Source: Anaerolineae bacterium (GTDB taxonomy: Bacteria; Chloroflexota; Anaerolineae; 4572-78; J111). From it: a stretch of 64,000 nucleotides of DNA. The stretch covers positions 231,761 through 295,760 of the forward strand of contig JAHDWA010000003.1 of the NCBI GenBank assembly GCA_023382535.1, read 5' to 3'. Of the stretch, positions 1 through 8,907 are shown piece after piece; the first letter of the stretch is position 1, and each line of letters opens with the position of its first letter. The notes beneath the pieces were generated by a model. That model did not search any database and was not told the DNA's origin. It saw only the letters and a list, made by a program, of their open reading frames with translations. The translations under genes and the position numbers were made by a program.

Positions 1-288
1 CGAGAGTTGGAGCTGCAAATCCTACAGGCAGCGGATACCGCTTCTGTGGCTGATTTAGTCAATCAAGTGAGTGAGCTGACCCAATCCCTGACCGACGCCG
101 ATGGAGTTGACCTGGCCAATCCTGCCCAGGGTGGGGTGCGGACGATGTATGACCTGGCCCAGTTGATGGGCAGCATGGAGGTCTTTCCCGTGCCCGGCGC
201 AGGCGCGGCTCCCGCCGCCGCCCCGCCCACCCCGGAGTTGATTGACGAGCATGCCGGCGACCCAGGATCGGAGCATGCCGGAAACTGA
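1..288 (+). CDS. 3' end of an unrecognised protein (partial)
   Basis: The reading frame is open from the first base to the stop at 286-288, so this is the C-terminal 95 codons of a gene that starts outside the window. The visible part has a helical segment (DLVNQVSELTQSLTDADGVD) followed by an Ala/Pro-rich, low-complexity tail. I do not recognise a domain. Two hairpins directly downstream suggest it ends a transcription unit. Confidence 0.55.
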   Translation, partial: RELELQILQAADTASVADLVNQVSELTQSLTDADGVDLANPAQGGVRTMYDLAQLMGSMEVFPVPGAGAAPAAAPPTPELIDEHAGDPGSEHAGN

Positions 289-297
289 GGGTAGCAA

Positions 298-326
298 GCA
301 GGGGCAAGTCGCCGACTTGCCCCTGC
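298..326. terminator. Perfect hairpin downstream of the partial gene
   Basis: A 13-bp perfect inverted repeat (GCAGGGGCAAGTC at 298-310 and its complement at 314-326) encloses a 3-nt loop. It lies 10 bp after the stop codon of the first gene. No T-run follows, so termination here may be weak or this may be an mRNA-stabilising hairpin. Confidence 0.6.
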
Positions 327-355
327 TCGGAAACAAGGGAACTTTGATGAAAGTG

Positions 356-388
356 AAAGGTCCGTTTTGAAATACAAATGGACCTTTT
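356..388 (+). terminator. Intrinsic terminator
   Basis: The 8-bp stem AAAGGTCC (356-363) and GGACCTTT (380-387) with a 16-nt loop runs into TTTT. It sits 16 bp before the next start codon and probably separates the first gene from the envelope-glycosylation block. Confidence 0.6.
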
Positions 389-403
389 ATAATTCTGGTA
401 TGC

Positions 404-2134
404 ATGGTTGCCAAAATAGTCAAAAAGTCTGAATTTATTGGGGTCAGCGGCCTGGTCTTGCTGGCCTTTGCTCTGCGGGTTTACGGGCTTAACGCGCCCA
501 GCTTGTGGTACGACGAGCTGTTAGAACTCGATGTGGCCCAGAGTCCCTTCTGGGAGATTGGACCGCAGCTAGTGCGTCACGCCGCTATGCCGCTGGATTA
601 CTACCTCCTGCACGGCTGGCTTTTAGGGGGCCGGCAGGAAGCCTGGGTGCGCTTCCCGGCGCTCATTTTTGGCGTTTTGGCCATCCCCCTAACTTACAAA
701 CTTGCCAAGTCTCTGTTTAATAAAAGTGTTGGCAGTTTGGCCGCCTTTTTTTTGGCCGGGTCCTCTCTGGCGGTTTATTACAGCCAGGACGTTCGGCCGT
801 ATGCGCTGCTGGTATTTTGGACTCTGCTGAGTTTTTGGGGTTTATGGCGGGCTTATCAAACCAAACGTGATCGGTACTGGGGGGTCGTCATTATTGGCCT
901 GACCGGGGCGAGCTTGAGCCATTACTTCGCCCTCTTCCTGCTGCTGCCCATCGGTCTTTTTGTGGGCTGGCAGCAGTTGTCCCACCTTAAAGACAAGCTG
1001 TTCTGGCGATATACTATTTATTTTATCATTTGCCTGATGGTCTTGGTGATTGTTTTTATCTTCAATGGTCGTCTGCGGGATTTGTACAATGTAGGCGGCC
1101 GTTTCTCGACGGTAGTCGTCCAGCCGGAAACCCTCACCGTCCCTGCTGCTGAAAAACCCAATCGGGGGGCAGGCCCACCCCGCCACTTTGGCTTTGTCTG
1201 GGATACCGTGCTGATTCCTTTCAGCAGCGCCGAACCGCTCAGCTTGCTGGCATACCTGGGGTTACTGCTCCTATCACTTTTGAGCCTGTGGCTTTCCGGA
1301 AGATACGGGGCCAGCTTGTTGGTGTTAAGCTGGCTCATTTTGCCGATTGTTTTGATTTACCTGTTTTTGCTCCAGCGCGGCACTTTTTTTGCCGTTCGCT
1401 ATATTCTGTACACGCTGCCGGCCTACCTGATCCTGATCGCTTATGGTCTCGAATTCGTTATCCACGCTCTCAATAGCTGGCGCCAGCGGCTGGTGCCCGG
1501 TCCAAACAGCCGCAGCACCCCCAGCCTGCTGGCGGGCAGTTTGCTGGTTGCGATAATAACCTTTTTTATTTTTGGTGAAGTTAAAGAGTTGCTTGTTCTA
1601 TACCGGGCTGACTCCAGAGAGGACTGGCGCGCGGTCGGGCAATTGTTACAAAATAATGCCCGGCCTGATGATACTGTCATCGCCGTAAGAGCCGAGCCGG
1701 CCATCAACTGGTACTATCCGGCCGCCCGTGCTCCGTTTGGTCTCTATAATACCAGCCAGCCGATTTGGGAGGCCATGCGGCGCCACTCCAGACGTTGGTT
1801 TGTCCTGAGTAGTTATTCTTACCGAGTGGACGAAGGGCTGCGGAATTGGCTCAAAGCGAACGGAGCGGTGACGATTGCCATTGATCGGCGGGTGGTGGTG
1901 TATCTCCAGCAGGAGGGCACGTCTGCCGGAGACCTGCTGGCCCAGGTACGGACCTTTGCCCTGCCTCAAAAAGCCTTGACCTACGCCACCCTGGGCGACC
2001 AGTTGAAAGCGCAGGGCGACCTGGAAACCAGCCGGACTTTTTACGAGCGGGCCATTGAGCTGGCCGAAACGCCTAGCCAGAAAGATGACTACGAAAGCCG
2101 TCTGGCCACCTTGGCGATGTCTCTGCCATATTAG
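404..2134 (+). CDS. Polytopic glycosyltransferase (GT39/GT83, ArnT/PMT-like) with C-terminal TPR
   Basis: This 576-residue protein has an N-terminal membrane segment followed by SLWYDELLELD near residue 35. That acidic first-loop motif is typical of the dolichyl-phosphate-mannose-protein mannosyltransferase/ArnT superfamily, which transfers sugars from polyprenyl-phosphate donors at the outer face of the membrane. About ten more hydrophobic segments follow, then a soluble C-terminal part. The last 45 residues (ATLGDQLKAQGDLETSRTFY and onwards) read as a tetratricopeptide repeat, which may hold a partner. The start is the ATG at 404; an ATG at 400 is out of frame and closes quickly. Acceptor and donor are unknown. 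Other large membrane glycosyltransferases follow at 4103-8874. Confidence 0.75.
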   Translation: MVAKIVKKSEFIGVSGLVLLAFALRVYGLNAPSLWYDELLELDVAQSPFWEIGPQLVRHAAMPLDYYLLHGWLLGGRQEAWVRFPALIFGVLAIPLTYKLAKSLFNKSVGSLAAFFLAGSSLAVYYSQDVRPYALLVFWTLLSFWGLWRAYQTKRDRYWGVVIIGLTGASLSHYFALFLLLPIGLFVGWQQLSHLKDKLFWRYTIYFIICLMVLVIVFIFNGRLRDLYNVGGRFSTVVVQPETLTVPAAEKPNRGAGPPRHFGFVWDTVLIPFSSAEPLSLLAYLGLLLLSLLSLWLSGRYGASLLVLSWLILPIVLIYLFLLQRGTFFAVRYILYTLPAYLILIAYGLEFVIHALNSWRQRLVPGPNSRSTPSLLAGSLLVAIITFFIFGEVKELLVLYRADSREDWRAVGQLLQNNARPDDTVIAVRAEPAINWYYPAARAPFGLYNTSQPIWEAMRRHSRRWFVLSSYSYRVDEGLRNWLKANGAVTIAIDRRVVVYLQQEGTSAGDLLAQVRTFALPQKALTYATLGDQLKAQGDLETSRTFYERAIELAETPSQKDDYESRLATLAMSLPY

Positions 2135-2519
2135 AATGAGCAAAAAATGAGCACTTTTTGGTCTGGAACGGGGCGCTTTATTTGAGTAAACTCGGCTTAA
2201 GATGTGTAAACTGACTTACCCCGGCCCTATGATTGGCTTTGCTGCATTTGTGGTAAATTCGATTATCGTTATAATGCGTCCGCAAATTGACTTCAATTCT
2301 CAGCCCCACTCCTCTCTAGTAGTACGCCTCGCACCCGACCAGAACTTAGTATTAACAATATTTGGCGCTTTTATTTTAGTGCCATTCATATCCAATACGC
2401 CGCATCCTCGCTGCAATTGCTCATCCTTGGTTGATTACACCGATTTGATGGCTCAAAACCTTGGTTAAGAAAAGGCGCGCTATCGTATTTATCACTGACG
2501 AAAGGAGGAGATTATAGAG
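2135..2519. other. 385-bp intergenic region without a convincing gene
   Basis: This stretch lies between the glycosyltransferase and the small leader-like peptide. An 88-codon frame exists at 2202-2468, but it has no clear ribosome-binding site and no recognisable domain, so I do not call it. The region is more AT-rich than its neighbours. Its end contains the left arm of a 19-bp inverted repeat (2466-2484). Confidence 0.5.
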
Positions 2520-2837
2520 ATGAAGAAATATAGCAAGCCCGAAATGAAGAAGCATGCTGAACTGAAGTCCGTAACTTTCAGCTCCCACTAAGAACGGTTT
2601 TGTAAGGGCTACACCCCTATCAAGCATGTCCTGGCACTTCTCGCCTGAAGATGCCATAACCTGCTGGGGGGAGTATAGGTGAGGAGTAGCCGGTCATTTG
2701 CCACGATAAATTTGCACTGAGTTAAGCAATGAACCGTGCGTGCTGATCTGTGGCTAAAGTGTCATGTTTCTCCAAAATCTATGTATGCCCCCGAGTGTCG
2801 TGTTAAATAAATAATGAAGATAGCGCGCCTTTTTTTA
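2466..2837. repeat. 19-bp inverted repeat flanking the leader-like peptide gene
   Basis: TAAGAAAAGGCGCGCTATC at 2466-2484 recurs inverted at 2819-2837 with a single mismatch. The 372-bp bounded segment holds the 23-codon ORF at 2520-2591 and little else. This layout resembles a small non-autonomous insertion, but no target-site duplication was identified, so mobility is only a possibility. Confidence 0.55.
2520..2591 (+). CDS. 23-residue peptide with lasso-peptide-leader motif
   Basis: A strong ribosome-binding site (AAAGGAGGAG at 2501-2510) precedes an ATG whose product begins MKKYSKPEMKKHAELK and ends SVTFSSH. Residues Y4, P7, M9, A13 and T19 fit the spacing of the lasso-RiPP leader motif YxxPxLxxxGxxxxxT, with conservative changes at Leu to Met and Gly to Ala. 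In that family the leader is read by the B1/RRE protein and Thr sits two residues before the core. Here only four residues follow T19, so the core is missing, truncated by the stop at 2589, or not of lasso type. No cyclase, B1/RRE or B2 protease gene is in the window. The neighbouring nucleotidyltransferase at 2880 belongs to a family that, as I recall, co-occurs with such clusters. Confidence 0.55.
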   Translation: MKKYSKPEMKKHAELKSVTFSSH

Positions 2838-2879
2838 GTCAGCGTTTTTACAAGCTTTTGCGGTTGAAAATCGCTTAAT

Positions 2880-4106
2880 TTGCGAATATTCTCATTAAGC
2901 CTGATTGTACTGAATTTTCCAATTTTGACAACCCTGTCGCGTTCGGACACCACGTCAATTCAGCAAATTATTCACTTGCTTGCAGCTTCACCTTCTCCAG
3001 CCTGGCTCGAGGCGCTGAGTAAGGATGATTGGGAAGAGCTGGCAGTAACTGCCATTGCTCTGGGGTTGGCTCCGCTGCTGCACTGGCATCTTACCCAGGC
3101 TCAAGCAGAACTGCCGCCGCTGACGATGGCCAAGTTGGCCGTTACCTGGCAAGCACACGCAAAACGGAACGAGGCGATTGGTCGCCAGCTTGCCGAACTT
3201 CTGGCCGCGTTTGACCAGGAAAAAATTGATGTGCTGGTCCTAAAAGGCGCCCTATTGGCGGTCACTGTCTATCCCGATCCGGCCCTGCGCCCCATGAATG
3301 ATATTGACCTGTTGTTTCGGGCGGAAGATATGCCCCGGGTTGGGGCTGTTTTGGAAAGTTTGGGTTATGCCGGGAAGCACAAGAGCGCTGAACAGGGGCC
3401 AGGTATTACCAAGCATCTCAGCACCTATCGCCGGGTGGGCAATCCGGGGGACACGCCCAATCCTTACCTGAGCGCCGCTGGAGACCGGATGGTTGAACCT
3501 CATGGTTCGCTTGAAGAATCATGGTTTGGCCTCAAGGTGGATATTACACCCGGGGTTTGGGCGCGGGCCGTACCCATTTTGCTGCATGGCCAACCGGCTT
3601 ACCGGCTCTCATCCAGCGATATGCTGCGGCACCTGGCCGTGCATGCCGCCTTTCATGTGATTATGGGCGCTTCGGTCTTTGTCCAGCTTTATGATATTGG
3701 CCGAGTTGTTGAAACTTTTTCAGCCGAGTTGAATTGGATCGAAGTTTTAAGCTTGACTTACCAGGCCAACGCCCAGCCCTTTATCTATGCTGGTCTCTAT
3801 TGGGCCAGGATGCTCTATCAAGCGGCGATTCCCGATTCACCGCTTATCGCTCTGGAAAGAGATTGTTCCCCGGGCCTGGTGGCTTATGTCAAGGCACTGG
3901 ATGCTCCGGGCATTCTCAAGCGTACGCAGCACCCGCCGCTGACCACGCTGGCTCAACGCTTGCGGCGAGGCATGGTGGACCGGCAAGAGGCAGCGCGCTG
4001 GGCTGCTTCGCTGAGTCAAAAGTGGCAGATTTGGCAGACAGCCCTGACCTTTTATCGAACCGATACTGCTAACCTATTAAAAAAGGAACTCAAAGCGCGC
4101 GGGTGA
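2880..4106 (+). CDS. Nucleotidyltransferase-family protein (PF14907-like)
   Basis: This product of about 400 residues resembles the uncharacterised nucleotidyltransferase family PF14907. The key block is VLKGALLAVTVYPDPALRP followed by MNDIDLLF near residues 120-145. The D-x-D of the latter is the expected metal-binding pair of the pol-beta fold. The remainder is helical with His/Arg-rich stretches. The reported start is a TTG at 2880 with no good ribosome-binding site; an in-frame TTG about 45 bp downstream is an alternative. The next gene starts with a GTG that overlaps this stop (GTGA), so the two are co-translated. Family members often sit near peptide-modification (RiPP) genes, and the leader-like ORF upstream fits that. 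Substrate unknown. Confidence 0.65.
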   Translation: MRIFSLSLIVLNFPILTTLSRSDTTSIQQIIHLLAASPSPAWLEALSKDDWEELAVTAIALGLAPLLHWHLTQAQAELPPLTMAKLAVTWQAHAKRNEAIGRQLAELLAAFDQEKIDVLVLKGALLAVTVYPDPALRPMNDIDLLFRAEDMPRVGAVLESLGYAGKHKSAEQGPGITKHLSTYRRVGNPGDTPNPYLSAAGDRMVEPHGSLEESWFGLKVDITPGVWARAVPILLHGQPAYRLSSSDMLRHLAVHAAFHVIMGASVFVQLYDIGRVVETFSAELNWIEVLSLTYQANAQPFIYAGLYWARMLYQAAIPDSPLIALERDCSPGLVAYVKALDAPGILKRTQHPPLTTLAQRLRRGMVDRQEAARWAASLSQKWQIWQTALTFYRTDTANLLKKELKARG

Positions 4107-5359
4107 TTCGCCGATTTTTAACCCTGACTTCGTGGCTAACAGCCGGCGTTTTACTAATTTTTACAGTCAGGCGCTGGCTTTTTATTTTGGCTGCCTTGCC
4201 GACCACCGACTCCTTCGGCACTCCCTGCGGTCGTAAGGCAGGCCGCCGACTACCGGCCGCTGCTGGGAAGGTATCTGCTTATAGTAAGCGCTCGGACTTA
4301 CCGGTGGTGCTGCTGTTGGCGCCTATTCGCAACGAGGCTGAATCGCTGACGGAGTTTTTGGCGGCCCTGGCAGCGCTGGATTATCCGGCCGGTAAGCTGA
4401 CCGGTGTCCTAATCAATGATGGCTCGACGGACGGGAGCGAGAAGATCATCGAAAGTTGGATAAAGGGGAAAGATAACTGGCATCTGCTTTCGTTAGCGCA
4501 AAACGCGGGCAAAGCCCGGGCGTTGAACTCGGCTCTGGCCGCATTTCCGCAAGGTGAAATTGTGGCTGTCTACGATGCCGATGAGCGCCCGCTGCCCCCA
4601 GCCCTACGCTACCTGGTCTCTCCTTTTTCCGGCAAGAAAATAGGCGGTGTGACCGGCCGCCGCGCTGTGAGCAATCCTTTGGTTAGTCCAGCCGCCAGTT
4701 ACACTACTTTTGAGGGGCTGGTCCACCAGTGGGTGACGCTGCGGGCCAAAGACAGATTGAATTTAGCCCCGGCGATCCTGGGGGCCAATTGCGCCTATCG
4801 CCGCACCGCGCTGGCTGAGGTGGGTAACTTTGAACCCGGCGCGTTGCTGGAAGATAGTGATCTGACCTTGAAGCTGGCTCGCGCCGGGTGGGCAATCCAC
4901 TTCGAGCCGGGCGCTGTCAGTTATCACCGCGTCCCACAGACCCTGGCCGGGTACTGGCGGCAGCACACCCGCTGGACCAGAGGCTTTAATGAGGTCGCCC
5001 GGAATCAGGCAGGTTCGATCCTGGCCGGTCCCCGGTTGTCCTGGCCGCTGCGCCTGGAATTACTGGCTTTTTCGCTGGGCTACCTGGACCGCCTGGCCCT
5101 GCTGGTAGGGGCTGGGGTGGCTCTGCTCCACCCCCAGCGGCGAAAGTTTTTGCTGAGCGTGGCCGCAGCCAGCCTGCTGACGCCTCTCTTTCAAATTATG
5201 GCCGCCCTCATCATTGGGCGAGAGCCGGCGGCGATGTGGCTGCGAATTATCTGGCTGCCCTTCTTTTTTGGGGTAGATATGGCGATGGCGGCGGCTGGAA
5301 TGTGGCAAACATTAAAACAATCGCCCCAAATCTGGGAAGAACGACGCGCCAGAAAGTAA
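4103..5359 (+). CDS. Membrane GT2 glycosyltransferase (processive type)
   Basis: Residues 10-30 form an N-terminal membrane span. A GT-A fold catalytic domain follows, with LLAPIRNEAESLTEFLAAL, the nucleotide-binding INDGSTDGS and the metal-binding VYDADERP. RQHTRWTRG near residue 287 is the QxxRW signature of processive family-2 enzymes. C-terminal hydrophobic segments complete the protein. It should add sugars from nucleotide-sugar donors on the cytoplasmic side. The GTG start overlaps the previous stop by 4 nt. Between the first span and the catalytic domain the DNA carries a GC-rich stretch (4201-4256) encoding a Gly/Arg/Ala-rich linker that looks like an in-frame insertion. Confidence 0.8.
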   Translation: MIRRFLTLTSWLTAGVLLIFTVRRWLFILAALPTTDSFGTPCGRKAGRRLPAAAGKVSAYSKRSDLPVVLLLAPIRNEAESLTEFLAALAALDYPAGKLTGVLINDGSTDGSEKIIESWIKGKDNWHLLSLAQNAGKARALNSALAAFPQGEIVAVYDADERPLPPALRYLVSPFSGKKIGGVTGRRAVSNPLVSPAASYTTFEGLVHQWVTLRAKDRLNLAPAILGANCAYRRTALAEVGNFEPGALLEDSDLTLKLARAGWAIHFEPGAVSYHRVPQTLAGYWRQHTRWTRGFNEVARNQAGSILAGPRLSWPLRLELLAFSLGYLDRLALLVGAGVALLHPQRRKFLLSVAAASLLTPLFQIMAALIIGREPAAMWLRIIWLPFFFGVDMAMAAAGMWQTLKQSPQIWEERRARK

Positions 5360-5367
5360 GTCTCCAT

Positions 5368-5396
5368 GTCATTTCGAGGCCGAAGGCCGAGAAATC
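5368..5396. repeat. Short intergenic repeat element
   Basis: The sequence from 5368 begins GTCATTTCGAGGCCGAAGG and ends GAGAAATC, with an imperfect inverted symmetry. I recall very similar intergenic words in Chloroflexota genomes. Only one copy was noticed in this window. It occupies the gap before the second GT2 gene. Confidence 0.35.
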
Positions 5397-5426
5397 CCTG
5401 TGAGGCAATCATTTTTTAGAGAGTAT

Positions 5427-6476
5427 ATGACTCACTCACCTTTATTTTCTATCGTTATACCCGTCTATAACGGCGGCGACATGTTCAAGCGCTGCTTGAG
5501 AGCCATACGCCAATCCACGCTTACCGACTGGGAACTGGTGGTGGTGGATGACGGCTCAAGCGATGGCTCTGACCTTCTGGCCGGGCAGTCTGGGGCGCGG
5601 GTTCTCAGGACAAAAGGGCGTTTAGGCCCGGCAGCGGCTCGCAACCTGGGCGCTCAGGCGGCGCGGGGGCATTACCTCTATTTTATAGACGCCGACTGCG
5701 AGCTGCATCCCGATACCCTAACAAATATTGCTCAGGTTTTCCGGGCCGACCCCGGCCTCGATGCCCTGTTCGGCTCCTACGACGATGCCCCCGGTGCGGC
5801 CAACTTTATCGCTCAATACAAAAACCTGTTCCACCACTTTGTTCACCAGACCAGCAGCGCCGAAGCCTCGACGTTTTGGACGGGCTGCGGTGTCATCAGG
5901 CGGTCGCAGTTTTTGGCCCTGGGCGGTTTTGATTTACAGCGCTACCGCCGGCCGGCCATCGAAGATATTGACCTGGGGTTCCGGCTCAAGCAGGCCGGGG
6001 GGCGGATTCGCCTGGCCAAGCATGTCCAGGTGAAGCACCTTAAAGCCTGGACCTTCGTCAGCCTGCTGAAATCCGACATCCTTGACCGGGGTATTCCCTG
6101 GACCCGCCTGATCTTACGCGATAAGGCTTTTACCAGCGATCTTAATCTGCAGACGCACAACCGGGTCAGTGTGGTCGCCGTCTATGGACTGCTCCTGGCT
6201 CTGGCCGTCAGTCTTTTTCAACCTTATGCTCTTTTAGTGGCCTTCGGTCTGGCGGCGCTCTTGTTGTGGCTGAATCAAAGCCTGTACCGCTTTTTCTATC
6301 AAAAACGAGGCGTTTTCTTTATGGTGCGGGTTATTCCGCTGCACTGGCTCTATTATCTGTATAACGCCCTTTCCTTTGGCTGTGGAATGCTGCTTTATTG
6401 GCACGAACAGTTGAAAGCGGAGGCAATTGTCCCGCCCAACCCTTTGGTTGATGGTATCGAAACCGATGGAAATTGA
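5427..6476 (+). CDS. GT2 glycosyltransferase
   Basis: A GT-A domain starts at once with SIVIPVYNGGD, followed by VVVDDGSSDGSD (nucleotide binding), GPAAARNLGAQAA, and FIDADCELHP near residue 90 (DxD metal site). The EDIDLGFRLKQAGG block near 185 contains the catalytic-base region of the family. Two or three membrane segments near residues 255-340 anchor it. The ATG at 5427 is preferred over an in-frame GTG at 5400 because the family motif begins only a few residues later. The gene runs into the next membrane glycosyltransferase with a short overlap, suggesting a common operon. Confidence 0.8.
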   Translation: MTHSPLFSIVIPVYNGGDMFKRCLRAIRQSTLTDWELVVVDDGSSDGSDLLAGQSGARVLRTKGRLGPAAARNLGAQAARGHYLYFIDADCELHPDTLTNIAQVFRADPGLDALFGSYDDAPGAANFIAQYKNLFHHFVHQTSSAEASTFWTGCGVIRRSQFLALGGFDLQRYRRPAIEDIDLGFRLKQAGGRIRLAKHVQVKHLKAWTFVSLLKSDILDRGIPWTRLILRDKAFTSDLNLQTHNRVSVVAVYGLLLALAVSLFQPYALLVAFGLAALLLWLNQSLYRFFYQKRGVFFMVRVIPLHWLYYLYNALSFGCGMLLYWHEQLKAEAIVPPNPLVDGIETDGN

Positions 6477-8874
6477 AATCGCCCGGTCGGCGACGGCTCT
6501 CTGGCAAGAAACCAAAATCCAAAATCTCACCTCCAAGCTCAGGAACCCTGCCTGGGCTGTTTGGGTGGGCGCGGTCGTCCTGACCGTCTACCTGGGATTG
6601 CTGCCTTTGGTCGAGCGCACCTGGCGAGCCACCGGCGACGAGCCGCACTATCTGCTGACCGCCCACTCGCTGGTACATGATGGGGATTTTGACCTGGCCA
6701 ATAACTACACCCAGCTCGACTACCTGAATTTTTATTTCAGTAAGGACATTATCCCTCAAATCCGGCTGGGTCCCTCTGGCCAGCAAATTTTGGACCACCA
6801 ACTAGCCCTGCCGGTGCTGATTGCACCGGCCTATGCCCTGGCCGGCCGGGAGGGAGTGCTGCTGTTTCAGACTCTGCTCGGGGCGCTGCTGGCCGTCCTG
6901 ACCTTCAAACTGGCCTGGTTGGTGAGCCGGGATGAGTTCGGCTCGCTGCTGGCGACGCTGTTTGTGGCATTGAGTCCGCCCTTGTTGATGTATAACTATC
7001 TGGTTTATCCCGAACTGCTCGGCGCTGTGCTGACCACCCTGGTGTTGTACTATGCCGTCGGCCGGAACCGGGCCACGCCGGCTTCTTTTGTTCTGATCCT
7101 TTTCTCCCTGATTACCCTGCCCTGGCTCAATCGCCGCTTTGTGCCGCTGGCGATCCTGCTGGCGCTGCTGATCGCCTGGGCCTGGCGGGGAGAGTTGGAA
7201 GGTTGGAAGGTTGGAAGGTGGCATGTCTCACCGCTTCGCTTCTCCGCCTCGCCACTCTTCCTCCTGGGGGCAGCGGCGCTGTCCATCGCTTTGCTCTTAT
7301 GGTTTAACAGCCAGCTCATCGAGGTGGGCCGGGCCGATATTACCGCCCCGACGATAACTTCATTATTTTGGGATCGGATTGGGCGCGGCCTGGTCGGTTG
7401 GTTGGTAGATCAGCAGCGCGGATTGTTTATTTTCGCGCCCATTTACATTTTTGCCGGGTGGGGTTTGCCGTTCTTGCTGAGAGATCGTTTGCCTCAACGC
7501 TGCGGGTTGGTTATTCTGCCATTTTTGCTTTCCCTGGCGGTGACGGCTGTTGCCGGCGGCTTCTGGATTGCCTGGGAGTTGGGGTCGAGATTTTTAGTGG
7601 TCGCATTGCCGGGAGTAGCCCCCTTGCTGGCCCTGGCCTGGCGCGGTTACAGCCGTCAAAAGGTGTGGCGCGGCCTGGCTTTGCTGCTCTTCGGGCTGAG
7701 TTTGGCTAACACTCTGGTTATTCTCCAAAACCCTGAACTGCCCTACAAGTCATCCTTGCCCCTCTATTATGCCGAAAAGCTTGGCCTCCCGCTGACCGAG
7801 TGGCTGCCCGACCTGGCTGCCTACGAACGCCTCGGGCCGGCCACCGAGTCAACCTCTACCGAAACTCAGGTTGTTAACGAAAACGGAGAAATGGTTTGGC
7901 TGGCGCAGCCTGGCAGCCCGGCCAGTATCGTGCGCTCCGGCCCCTTACCTGACCTCTCCTTTGGCCACTATCGCCTGACCTGGCAACTGCGCACCGACCC
8001 GGGCGTCGCGCCTGATACGGAATTGGTCCGCCTCTCTCTCAAAACGTCTGGGGGAGGGCAGCTTTTTAACAAAATTATCACGGCGGCCGATTTGCCCGCC
8101 GACGGCAGCTACGGCCAAATCAGCTATTCCTGGCTCAATCCCAACGTTGACCGCTGGCGCACGCCGCTTGTGCTTAACGCCGTCAGCAGCGGTGAGGCCA
8201 GGATTTGGGCTAAAGACATTCTCTTTACCCCGGATCCTTTCTACGGCTGGGTCTGGCCTTATCTCCTCCTGGCGATTTTGCTGGCGCCGGCCCTGCTGAC
8301 CTGGTTTCGTCATCACCCCAAAATTGTGCCGCTGGCTTTGAACCAGGAGCAGGTCAACCGAGGGGGAGGGGTGGCAGTGGCATTATGGAGCTTAACCCTG
8401 GTTTTGCCCACGATTGCTGGGGGGTGGCTGGTCTATCAGCAGCAACAAACCAGTCAAATTTATACCGCCGCTGAACTGAGTCACTTGGCGGGGCGGGCAG
8501 TGGCTGATCCCCAGGCCGCTGGCGGCCAGGCCTGGCTGGTGGACCCCCAGGTTGATCCGCCCCAAAAAGCCGTTTATGGCCCGTTCGAGATATTTGACGC
8601 TGGCCGCTATAGAGTCGCTTTTCGCCTGAAATTGCCCCAGGCGGCAGCGGCGGGCCAGGAGTTAGCTCGCCTGGAAGTGGCGGCTACAGCCAACTTCGAC
8701 CAGCTCATCGCCCAACCCCTCCGTGCCGAACATTTTTCCAGACCGGGCGTATACCACGATTTTGTTTTGACCGTCGCCAACCCGCGCCGCCAGGCTTTGA
8801 GCTTTGAAGTTTACTACCTGGGTGTGGCGCCCTTGTTGGTTGACCGGGTAACAATTACCCGGGTGGCCGAATGA
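6466..8874 (+). CDS. Large polytopic glycosyltransferase-like protein with C-terminal beta-domains
   Basis: About 800 residues. After one N-terminal span comes RTWRATGDEPHYLLTAHSLV, the D-E-P-H loop typical of GT39-type enzymes that use polyprenyl-phosphate sugars. Around ten further spans continue to about residue 430. The C-terminal half has two probable carbohydrate-binding-like beta domains separated by two more spans (about 600-625 and 650-670). The start is uncertain: ATGs at 6427, 6451 and 6466 are in frame, and 6466 gives the smallest overlap (11 bp) with the upstream gene. An in-frame tandem octamer array (7195-7218) encodes EGWKVGRW inside a loop, probably an inserted repeat. Confidence 0.7.
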   Translation: MEIEIARSATALWQETKIQNLTSKLRNPAWAVWVGAVVLTVYLGLLPLVERTWRATGDEPHYLLTAHSLVHDGDFDLANNYTQLDYLNFYFSKDIIPQIRLGPSGQQILDHQLALPVLIAPAYALAGREGVLLFQTLLGALLAVLTFKLAWLVSRDEFGSLLATLFVALSPPLLMYNYLVYPELLGAVLTTLVLYYAVGRNRATPASFVLILFSLITLPWLNRRFVPLAILLALLIAWAWRGELEGWKVGRWHVSPLRFSASPLFLLGAAALSIALLLWFNSQLIEVGRADITAPTITSLFWDRIGRGLVGWLVDQQRGLFIFAPIYIFAGWGLPFLLRDRLPQRCGLVILPFLLSLAVTAVAGGFWIAWELGSRFLVVALPGVAPLLALAWRGYSRQKVWRGLALLLFGLSLANTLVILQNPELPYKSSLPLYYAEKLGLPLTEWLPDLAAYERLGPATESTSTETQVVNENGEMVWLAQPGSPASIVRSGPLPDLSFGHYRLTWQLRTDPGVAPDTELVRLSLKTSGGGQLFNKIITAADLPADGSYGQISYSWLNPNVDRWRTPLVLNAVSSGEARIWAKDILFTPDPFYGWVWPYLLLAILLAPALLTWFRHHPKIVPLALNQEQVNRGGGVAVALWSLTLVLPTIAGGWLVYQQQQTSQIYTAAELSHLAGRAVADPQAAGGQAWLVDPQVDPPQKAVYGPFEIFDAGRYRVAFRLKLPQAAAAGQELARLEVAATANFDQLIAQPLRAEHFSRPGVYHDFVLTVANPRRQALSFEVYYLGVAPLLVDRVTITRVAE
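7195..7218. repeat. Octanucleotide tandem repeat inside a gene
   Basis: TTGGAAGG is present three times in tandem. The 24 bp keep the reading frame of the surrounding membrane glycosyltransferase and fall in a predicted loop. It belongs to a class of short tandem arrays seen at several other places in the window. Confidence 0.7.
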
Positions 8875-8907
8875 CGGAGACATTGCTGTCGAGAAGGTAG
8901 GCCGGCT

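Noticed and set aside
2202..2468. 88-codon plus-strand frame as a gene
   Set aside because: No ribosome-binding site, no domain, unusual composition, and it lies in a repeat-rich AT-rich gap.
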